Assembly (NCBI GenBank): GCA_019115845.1
Contig: DXCU01000065.1
Coordinates: 34,498 to 98,497 of the forward strand
Length of the DNA: 64,000 nucleotides
Source: Candidatus Rubneribacter avistercoris
GTDB taxonomy: Bacteria > Actinomycetota > Coriobacteriia > Coriobacteriales > Eggerthellaceae
Direction: 5' to 3'
The notes below the pieces were generated by a model that saw only the letters and a list, made by a program, of their open reading frames with translations, was not told the origin of the DNA and did no database searches. Positions 17,984 to 24,292 of this stretch are shown piece by piece; within the stretch, counting starts at the first letter, position 1; each line of letters starts with the position of its first letter. The translations under genes were made by a program, and so were the position numbers.

Positions 17984-19717
17984 ATGTCGAACGAAACGAT
18001 ACAAAAACAAACAGGGGTAAATCCGAAGGCCGGAGCGAAGGCAGGGGTCTCCCGGCGGGATTTCCTGAAGGCTACGGTTGCGGCTGGGACCGGGTTGGCT
18101 GCTGTGGGGGCTTTGGGCGGGTGCGCGCCGTCTGGGGGAGGGTCTTCAAACAGCCAGGAGTGGGATCGCGAGGTGGAGGTGGTGTTCGTTGGCGCGGGCG
18201 GATCGGCCTGGGGCGCCATCGCGGCGAAGGATGCGGGCGCGGAGTCGGTGCTTATTGTTGAGAAGTCGGGCATGTTCGGGGGCACCAGCTCGCTTTCCGC
18301 GGGCGGGTTCTGGATTCCGGCGAATAACGTTGAGGAGAAGCTGGGCATCAAGGACAGCAGGGACGACGCCGTGGAATACCTTTCCCACGTGTCAGGAGGC
18401 AAATCGACCCCCGAACTTCAAGAGGCGTACATCGACGGCGCGAACGCCTTCTTGGAGTGGACCCAGAGTCTGGGGTTTGAATGGGAGCCCATCGCCATCG
18501 GCGCGCTTCCGTTTCCCGATTATTACAACTACCCCGGCTGTTCCTCGGGCGGTGCACGATCACTTTATATAGACGATGTGGCCTCGTGGAAAAACATCAA
18601 AGGTGAGGATGTTGAGTCGGTTGGCTTCATGCGTGCGGCCCCTACGTGGAATCTCGTGCGTCACCTCTGCGAGGAGCGGGGTGTGGACATCATGTACAAC
18701 GCGGAGGCAACAAAACTCATTCGCAATGATGAAGGCGTAGTCGAAGGTGTTGTGGTTGCGAATGGCAAGTCGGAGGAGCGTATTAAGGCCACCAAAGCGG
18801 TGTTTTTAGGAACCGGCGGGTTCGATCACAATAAAGAGATGCGGGAATCCTACATCAAGATTCCTCTTGCCAACACCATGCTCGTGGACACGTGCACAGG
18901 CGATGGACACAGGATGGGTATGGAGATAGGGGCCGACCTGTCGAACATGTCAAGTTTCTATGGAAACAGCTGCTTTGTGCCGCTGGGTATGGAAATCGAC
19001 AACATCATGACCGACAAGATGGACCAGTATGTTGATGGCAGTTCGTATCGGTCGAAGCCTGGCGCTATCGTGGTGAACAAAAAAGGTAAGCGGTTTGGGA
19101 ACGAGAGCGCCTCGTATCCGCTGTTCGCCCGGTCGTTTGAGGAGTTTGACACCGGAACGGGCGAATGGAGCAACATCCCTGCGTTTTTCATCTGCGATTC
19201 TACGTATTTGGAGCACTACCTCATGCCGGGTGTGAGCGAGATGGGCGCTGTTCCGGACTGGATGGAGAAAGCCGATACGCTTGAGGAGCTAGCGGACATT
19301 CTCGGTATCAACGCCGAAGGGCTTCTGAGCGAGGTGGCGGAGTTTAACAAAAACGCTGCTGAGGGAGTGGACCCGGTGTTCCATCGCGGAGAATGGGCGT
19401 TTGACACCAATACAGGAGGTGACGGAGGGACGGGGCGAGCCGACTTGAAGAACCTCGCGCTTGCCCCCGTTGAGGTGGGCCCGTTCTATGGGTGCCCTCA
19501 GTATCCGGGAAGTTTGGGAACGTCCGGCGGGCTTAAGATCAACGAACATGCGCAGGTTATCGACGTGCATGGTGAGGTCATTCCCCATCTGTATGCGGGA
19601 GGATGCTGTGCGGCTTCGCCGTTTGGCTGGGGATACCCCGGTGGTGGCGGCCCTGTCGGATGCGGCGGCGTGATGAGCTTTGTGGCTGTTGAGCATATGT
19701 TCGAAACCACCTTGTAG
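17984..19717 (+). CDS. Tat-exported FAD-dependent reductase (fumarate reductase type)
   Basis: Protein of 577 residues. The N-terminal region has a twin-arginine motif (SRRDFLKATVAAG) and a lipobox-like LGGC. The FAD motif FVGAGGSAWGAIAAKDAG follows near residue 66. VNKKGKRFGNESASYP occupies the catalytic-arginine region of soluble fumarate reductases, and the C-terminal GGCCAASPFGWGYPGGGGPVG completes the FAD fold. GGAGGGAG at 17969-17976 places the start at ATG 17984. It forms a regulator-enzyme pair with the preceding LuxR gene. The electron acceptor is probably an unsaturated organic acid but is not identified. Confidence 0.85.
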   Translation: MSNETIQKQTGVNPKAGAKAGVSRRDFLKATVAAGTGLAAVGALGGCAPSGGGSSNSQEWDREVEVVFVGAGGSAWGAIAAKDAGAESVLIVEKSGMFGGTSSLSAGGFWIPANNVEEKLGIKDSRDDAVEYLSHVSGGKSTPELQEAYIDGANAFLEWTQSLGFEWEPIAIGALPFPDYYNYPGCSSGGARSLYIDDVASWKNIKGEDVESVGFMRAAPTWNLVRHLCEERGVDIMYNAEATKLIRNDEGVVEGVVVANGKSEERIKATKAVFLGTGGFDHNKEMRESYIKIPLANTMLVDTCTGDGHRMGMEIGADLSNMSSFYGNSCFVPLGMEIDNIMTDKMDQYVDGSSYRSKPGAIVVNKKGKRFGNESASYPLFARSFEEFDTGTGEWSNIPAFFICDSTYLEHYLMPGVSEMGAVPDWMEKADTLEELADILGINAEGLLSEVAEFNKNAAEGVDPVFHRGEWAFDTNTGGDGGTGRADLKNLALAPVEVGPFYGCPQYPGSLGTSGGLKINEHAQVIDVHGEVIPHLYAGGCCAASPFGWGYPGGGGPVGCGGVMSFVAVEHMFETTL

Positions 19718-20003
19718 CGTTTGGGGTCATAGCGTCTGGGGGCGGCTTGCCGCTGCCGGGCAAGCGTCGGGGCCGCAGGTTCGCGCGGTCCCGACACCTT
19801 TTGTCGTGTTGCTTAGGGTGTGCAGATGTTTGCAGGCTGGCGAATACGCTGCGCAAAGGTTATGGTCGGGGGGGGGGCGTCATTCTGCGTTGTTGCCTCG
19901 CACCGTTCTGCTCGGTTCGGGTGCGCTTCTCTTTTCTTGCTGCGCATGTTGGTATGATGCTGGAAAATAGCGACGCTCGAGGCGGCAAGCGAAGGAGAGA
20001 GCC

Positions 20004-20225
20004 ATGGCGCAAGCGGCGAGGAAATGCCCGGTGGGCGTGCAAGTGTTCAAGGACATTCGGAACCGGAACCTGATGTATGTGGACAAGACCCGCTATATCT
20101 ATGGCCTGGCACATTTGGGCGGCAGGTATGTGCTCCTCTCACGTCCGCAGCGTTTCGGCAAGACCTTGCTCGTATTGTGCGGGATGGGTTGCTTGGCAAC
20201 AGGTTTCTTTCCTCCTTTCTGCTAA
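20004..20225 (+). pseudogene. Truncated AAA-ATPase-like gene (N-terminal remnant)
   Basis: The first 54 or so codons encode CPVGVQVFKDIRNRNLMYVD, then KTRYIYGLAHLGGRYVLLSR, then PQRFGKTLLV. This is the start of the AAA-ATPase-like family (often fused to a PD-(D/E)XK nuclease), including the Walker-A equivalent RPQRFGKT. A full-length member has several hundred residues. Here the similarity stops abruptly after KTLLV and the frame ends at 20225; no remainder was found downstream. GGAGAG precedes the ATG, so the fragment may still be translated. The break lies directly beside an inverted repeat pair. Confidence 0.75.
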
Positions 20226-20490
20226 ACCGCCGCCGACCCGGCCCGTGCCCACGCTGGTTTAACGCAGAGTCTCCCTCTTGGTGGCGAGAAATGGCCGAAG
20301 TCGGAAGATTTCTGCGAGTCCATGACGTTTTGCTCGGGCACCGGCTCTCTGCGATCAGGTGGTTTCTCGATAAGGGATCTCTCGTCGTTGAACAAATCTC
20401 TGCGAACCTTCCGACTTCGGTCATTTCTCGCCACTGAGAAGCGTCCTTTCCGCTAAACCGTCGCTGGCGCGGTCCAGGCCGGCCCGCCGC
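20222..20490. repeat. Inverted pair of ~85-nt elements
   Basis: Positions 20222-20312 and 20402-20490 are inverted copies, roughly 70% identical by eye, around a spacer of about 90 nt. The best core is 29 nt with two mismatches (20282-20310 against 20405-20433), containing GGCGAGAAATG and CCGAAGTCGGAAG. No transposase reading frame lies between them. A small non-autonomous mobile or structural RNA element would fit. Confidence 0.65.
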
Positions 20491-20705
20491 GCGAAGTTCC
20501 ACAGGCACCTCGGAAAGTCTCGTCCGGCAGGTGCGTTGGGCGGGCCTTCTGAGGCGCCCGATCAGGAGGGCAGTAACGAAGTGCCGGAGGTATGCGGCTT
20601 GGGGGTAGTCCGGGAAGAGCTCCGCACGACGGTTGAACGCCGTCGACGAATAATTGAGCCAATTGAGCCGGACACGCTTTGCCCTATAACCCGAGGAGGT
20701 GCCAC

Positions 20706-20792
20706 ATGGTCGAGATCAACGCTGGCCGTACCATTGAGTTGAGTCGAGTTGGGTGCGGCAAGGTGGATCGAGGCCGCTTGCTTTTCCGTTGA
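20706..20792 (+). CDS. Possible 28-residue small protein
   Basis: An ATG at 20706 follows a good ribosome-binding site (CCCGAGGAGGTGCCAC) and opens a frame of 28 codons that starts MVEINAGRTIELSRVG and ends RGRLLFR. No family is recognised. It may be a real small protein or the 5' remnant of a lost gene; the downstream promoter begins at its last codon. The stretch 20491-20705 otherwise shows nothing convincing. Confidence 0.3.
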   Translation: MVEINAGRTIELSRVGCGKVDRGRLLFR

Positions 20793-20817
20793 TTGTCGCA
20801 CGACAGACTGGTATCGT
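20789..20817 (+). promoter_or_regulatory. Promoter with overlapping dyad TGTCG-N2-CGACA
   Basis: TTGATT (20789-20794) and TATCGT (20812-20817) are separated by 17 nt. The dyad TGTCGCACGACA (20795-20806 region, with a leading T) starts inside the -35 box. The same arrangement occurs before the molybdoenzyme operon at 42560-42588. A repressor bound here would block RNA polymerase. Confidence 0.65.
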
Positions 20818-20863
20818 GTGAACGGTAGGAAAACGCATCAAAGTTGCTGGCAAGGGCGGGCGC

Positions 20864-21823
20864 GTGGTTTTCAGCGAGCTGATAGTCGCATATCTGTTTC
20901 TGGGCGGTTCTGCGGCCGGGGCTTTTTTGGTGCTGGCGGCGGCCGACTTGGTGCGCGCTTCGCGAATGCGTCGTGCTGCTGCGATGACGGGCGCGCCGAG
21001 CGCGGGTGCTCCGAGCGCGGGCGCGCACTCCGGTCGTGCAGGCCAAGCGCGACTGCGGCGCGCACACAGCCAAGGGCGCGGGCTTCGCCGCATTGCGTAC
21101 GTGCTGGTGGCGGCGACGCTCGCGTTGGGCGGGGTGCTGCTGTGCGTGGACCTGGGGCGTCCCGATGCGTTCTTCCTGCTGTTTTTGCACCCGACGCCCA
21201 CGTACCTGACGGTGGGATCGTTCTCGCTGCTGGTGCTGTTGGCGTGCAGCATGTGCGCGGCGGCCGAGTCGGTGTTCGAACTGCCGTCTGCGTTCGGTGC
21301 GGTGGCGCTTGCGTGCAAAGCGCTGGGGTGCGTGGCGGCGGCGGTGCTCATGGTGTACACGGGTTTGCTGCTGCAGGGCATTCAGACGGTGGCGCTGTGG
21401 GCCTCGCCGTGGCTGCCGGCGCTGTTCGCGCTTTCGGCCTTGTCATGCGGGTTGGCGCTGCTGCTGGGAAGCGCGTGCTTCGCGGGCGGCGACTCGGTGA
21501 GCATTGCCTGGTGCCGCGTGCTGCCAAGGGCCGACCTGGCGGTGGTGGCGCTTGAGGCGCTGGTTGCGAGCGCCTACGTGCTGACAAGCGGTTCAGGTGC
21601 GGCGGCTTCGCAGCTTCAGACCCTGGTGGCGGGGGAGTGCGCACCGCTGTTTTTGGGCGGGTTCGCGGCGTGCGGCCTGGCGGTGCCGTTTGCGCTGGAG
21701 TGCGCGGCGTTGCGCTTTGGCGCGCGGCCCGGGCTGCTGCTGGCAACGGCGATGCTGATGCTGGTCGGCGGGTTCTGTTTGAGGCTTGCTATTGTGGCAA
21801 GCGGCATGCACATGGCGGCGTAG
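20864..21823 (+). CDS. Orphan NrfD/PsrC-type membrane protein
   Basis: Protein of 319 residues with about eight hydrophobic helices. The opening segment ELIVAYLFLGGSAAGAFLVLAAADL is typical of NrfD/PsrC subunits, which anchor molybdoenzymes and exchange electrons with quinones. A 35-residue hydrophilic Ala/Gly/Arg loop (MTGAPSAGAPSAGAHSGRAG) follows helix 1. GTG 20864 has AAGGG 7 nt upstream. Unusually, no catalytic or Fe-S subunit gene lies beside it; it is followed by a GntR regulator and a slipin. It may serve an enzyme encoded elsewhere, and the shared promoter with the 43,125 operon points there, although that operon has its own NrfD. Confidence 0.8.
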   Translation: MVFSELIVAYLFLGGSAAGAFLVLAAADLVRASRMRRAAAMTGAPSAGAPSAGAHSGRAGQARLRRAHSQGRGLRRIAYVLVAATLALGGVLLCVDLGRPDAFFLLFLHPTPTYLTVGSFSLLVLLACSMCAAAESVFELPSAFGAVALACKALGCVAAAVLMVYTGLLLQGIQTVALWASPWLPALFALSALSCGLALLLGSACFAGGDSVSIAWCRVLPRADLAVVALEALVASAYVLTSGSGAAASQLQTLVAGECAPLFLGGFAACGLAVPFALECAALRFGARPGLLLATAMLMLVGGFCLRLAIVASGMHMAA

Positions 21824-21835
21824 GATCAAGGAGCA

Positions 21836-22225
21836 ATGGAAACGCCTTCGTTTGAAATAGAGAAAGACTCCAACCTGCCCTACTGGGTGCAGTTGAAGGA
21901 GCGCTTCGTGTACCTGATCAACTCGGGTTACTACCAGCCGGGCGATCAGCTTCCCACGGTGCGCAAATTCGCCGCCGACCTGCGCATCGCCTACAACACG
22001 GTGAGCAAGGCGTACATGGCGCTTGAACGCGACGGCTTCATCACCACGTCGCGCGGTCGCGGCGCGTTCGTGTGCGAACCGCCGGGGGAGGATGGGCCGC
22101 AGGGGCTGGACCTGCACATCGAGGAGTTCGTACGGGGGTGCCTTGAGCGTGGCATGGACTATGACGACATATCCCGGCAGGTCAACAAAACCATCGACGC
22201 AATAAGGAGAAGCGATGAGGGCTAA
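21836..22225 (+). CDS. GntR-family regulator, YtrA subfamily
   Basis: Protein of 129 residues: a winged helix-turn-helix (YWVQLKERFVYLINSGYYQPGDQLPTVRKFAADLRIAYNTVSKAYMALERDGFITTSRGRGAFV) plus only a short helical C-terminus, which defines the YtrA group. Such proteins usually repress membrane-protein operons in which they are encoded. It starts 13 nt after the NrfD-like gene and overlaps the slipin gene by 11 nt. The TGTCG-N2-CGACA dyad at the operon promoter fits the general GntR pattern (GT-N6-AC core), so it is the leading candidate for autorepression. Confidence 0.85.
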   Translation: METPSFEIEKDSNLPYWVQLKERFVYLINSGYYQPGDQLPTVRKFAADLRIAYNTVSKAYMALERDGFITTSRGRGAFVCEPPGEDGPQGLDLHIEEFVRGCLERGMDYDDISRQVNKTIDAIRRSDEG

Positions 22226-23210
22226 GGGCGCGCGCACGGCGCAAACGGGTTCGTTCGGCGGCGGGGCGGACCGGACGGCATTCGCTAACGAGGGGCCGTA
22301 TCGCCGCTCGGAGATGGAGTTCGGCGTGGCGGCCGACGCGTACCGCTCCGCGCCCGACAAGCGCGCCACCCGCAACGGCGCCATCCTGCTGACGGGGCTG
22401 ATCGCCATTGTGGCGTTCCTTGCCGCGCTGGCGGTGGGGTGGCTTGCGGCCGGCGAGGCGAACCTGGTGGTGGTGCTGGTGGCCGCAGCGTTGGGTGTGC
22501 TTGCGTTGGCGTCTGCGCGCGTGTCGCTGGAATGGGAGCGCTACGTGGTCATGCGCCTGGGGCGTTTCAACCGGCTTGCGGGGCCGGGGCTGTTCTTCAT
22601 CGTGCCGTTCGTGGAGTTCTGCACGCTGCGCATCGACCAGCGCACCCAGGTCACGCCGTTCGGCGCCGAGGAGACCCTCACGGCCGATTTGGTGCCCCTT
22701 GATGTGGACGCCGTGCTGTACTGGATGATCTGGGACCCCGAGAAAGCCTGCTCGGAGGTGGAGGACTGCTACTTCGCCGTGGCGCTTGCCGCGCAGACCA
22801 CGTTGCGCGACGCCATAGGCCGCGCGTCGGTGGCCGACGTGGTCATGCGTCGCCATTCGCTGGACAAGCAGCTGGAGGAGGCCATAGAGGAGAAGGTGTC
22901 GGCTTGGGGCATCACGGTGCTTTCGGTGGAGGTGCGCGACATCATCATGCCCAAGGAGCTGCAGACGGTCATGTCCCTGGAAGCGCAGGCCGAAAGCCGC
23001 AAGAACGCGCGCCTTACGCTCATGGAGGCCGAGCGTGACGTAGCCGCCATCTTGGACGAGGTGGCCGAAACGTACCGCGACAACGACCTTGCGCTCGAGC
23101 TGCGCCGCATGCACCTCACCTACGAGGGGGCGTCGGACAGCCAAGCCGCCATGGTGGTGCCAAGCGCTTACACCGAAGGGTTCGCGGGCGGCGATAAAAG
23201 CACGGGGTGA
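22215..23210 (+). CDS. Slipin / SPFH-band 7 membrane protein
   Basis: Protein of 331 residues. Two hydrophobic helices at residues about 56-100 are followed by a band 7 domain (VSLEWERYVVMRLGRFNRLAGPGLFFIVPFVEFCTLRIDQRTQV...) and a coiled-coil region (EAQAESRKNARLTLMEAERDVAAI). Slipins form membrane microdomain scaffolds. ATG 22215 lies inside the end of the GntR gene, so translation is coupled. The N-terminal 55 residues are hydrophilic and not typical. The last codons overlap a sequence shared with a small gene at 40801. Confidence 0.85.
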   Translation: MRAKGARTAQTGSFGGGADRTAFANEGPYRRSEMEFGVAADAYRSAPDKRATRNGAILLTGLIAIVAFLAALAVGWLAAGEANLVVVLVAAALGVLALASARVSLEWERYVVMRLGRFNRLAGPGLFFIVPFVEFCTLRIDQRTQVTPFGAEETLTADLVPLDVDAVLYWMIWDPEKACSEVEDCYFAVALAAQTTLRDAIGRASVADVVMRRHSLDKQLEEAIEEKVSAWGITVLSVEVRDIIMPKELQTVMSLEAQAESRKNARLTLMEAERDVAAILDEVAETYRDNDLALELRRMHLTYEGASDSQAAMVVPSAYTEGFAGGDKSTG

Positions 23211-23241
23211 TGCCCGCAAGCGCAAGAAGAAAGGCCGCTAA
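23197..23241 (+). repeat. Remnant of the 3' end of the 40801 small gene
   Basis: In the +1 frame relative to the slipin gene, this stretch encodes KARGDARKRKKKGR and a stop, nearly the same as the basic tail KARGDARKRRKKGHR of the 41-residue protein at 40801-40926. The DNA identity runs over about 40 nt. It spans the slipin stop codon, marking an old recombination joint. Confidence 0.55.
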
Positions 23242-23270
23242 CGCCAGCGAGCACCGCCGCGAATCCCCGG

Positions 23271-24107
23271 TCAGAACTCACCTTCCTGAGCGTTTCTGAG
23301 GGCCTCTGTGATTTCGGGCCGGCTGCAAAGCCCGCGCGTGATGGCATAAAGAGCAAGCTGCGTTCGGTTGTGAAGCGCCGTTTTCGTAAGCAGTGTGCGA
23401 ATATGGCCTTTCACGGTGTTTTGGGAAATGCGAAGCCGAGCGCTGATCTCGCCGTTCTCGTATCCAAGGCCGACAAGTTGCAGCACCTCGATTTCTCGGT
23501 CGGTGAGGGCTATCTCGTGGCTTTCGGGTGCAGCGCCAACCTTTGCAACAAGCAGGTCGTCGAACCGCGCGGAGTCGGCGTGCTCGATTCTGCTGCTCCG
23601 AGCGGCTTCGCACACCTCGTTGACGATGGCCGTATAGGCTTCCAAATGCCCTTGGAGGCACGTTCGGTAGGCATCGAGGACAATCTCGATGGCCTGGAGC
23701 TGCTGAGCGGGATCGTCGGCAAAGGCGTTGCGGACAAGCGGCACAAGGAGATGCACGAACACGAGGGTTCCATGGAGAGACGCCTCGATGCCGCGGTATC
23801 CTCCGCAGACCCACGATGTCGCCATGTCGATGGTCCACTTCGACTCTTCTATGTCTTTTCCACGATACAGGTCGGCAAGATGATTGAGCCCGTATTCCAG
23901 CCACGCGCGGCACTCGCTCCGTGACATCTCGGAAAACGCGCGCGTCTCGTCAATCGTTGTATGGAACCAGATCAGCTCGTCGGTCAGAAAATCGAGGTTC
24001 GCCGTCTGCGTTTCAATGATTTTGTCGATAATCTCATCGGTTGCGATGCTGCGTGCCTTCAAGGCGCCCCCCCCTCCTCTCGGCTGGTGCATGCCGTCCA
24101 ACACCAT
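23271..24107 (-). CDS. LuxR-family regulator, soluble
   Basis: Protein of 278 residues. No membrane helices are evident. The N-terminal 200 residues are helical and of no recognised family; the C-terminus is a LuxR HTH (LTDREIEVLQLVGLGYENGEISARLRISQNTVKGHIRTLLTK). ATG at 24107 is chosen because AAGGGG lies 5 nt upstream on this strand; longer in-frame starts would cross the divergent operator. It is transcribed away from the molybdoenzyme gene at 24293 and most likely controls it through the dyad at 24167-24195. Confidence 0.85.
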   Translation of the reverse strand: MVLDGMHQPRGGGGALKARSIATDEIIDKIIETQTANLDFLTDELIWFHTTIDETRAFSEMSRSECRAWLEYGLNHLADLYRGKDIEESKWTIDMATSWVCGGYRGIEASLHGTLVFVHLLVPLVRNAFADDPAQQLQAIEIVLDAYRTCLQGHLEAYTAIVNEVCEAARSSRIEHADSARFDDLLVAKVGAAPESHEIALTDREIEVLQLVGLGYENGEISARLRISQNTVKGHIRTLLTKTALHNRTQLALYAITRGLCSRPEITEALRNAQEGEF

Positions 24108-24166
24108 GTGCGCCCCTTGCCCCATACCTTGGTATCGGCTTGACCCACCCGCTTTTGCCGGCCGTG

Positions 24167-24195
24167 CTATTCGTCCGGACGTTCCGGACGAATAG
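24167..24195. promoter_or_regulatory. Perfect 13-3-13 inverted repeat in a divergent promoter region
   Basis: CTATTCGTCCGGA (24167-24179) and its exact complement (24183-24195) are separated by CGT. The site is central between the LuxR gene and the molybdoenzyme gene. It is a strong candidate for the operator of this LuxR regulator. Confidence 0.75.
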
Positions 24196-24292
24196 GCTGA
24201 AATCTTACCATACAACTCGCTACCGCTCGAATTCGGGCGCGGTTTCAAAAGGACGAGGGAAGAGTCCAGTCATCGAGAGGAACGGAGGAGCA

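Noticed and set aside
20222..20490. Insertion sequence with terminal inverted repeats
   Set aside because: The inner region is only about 90 nt and encodes no transposase; the repeats are diverged and no target duplication was seen.
20536..20742. 69-codon frame before the NrfD-like gene
   Set aside because: No Shine-Dalgarno and no domain; overlaps the better supported small frame at 20706.
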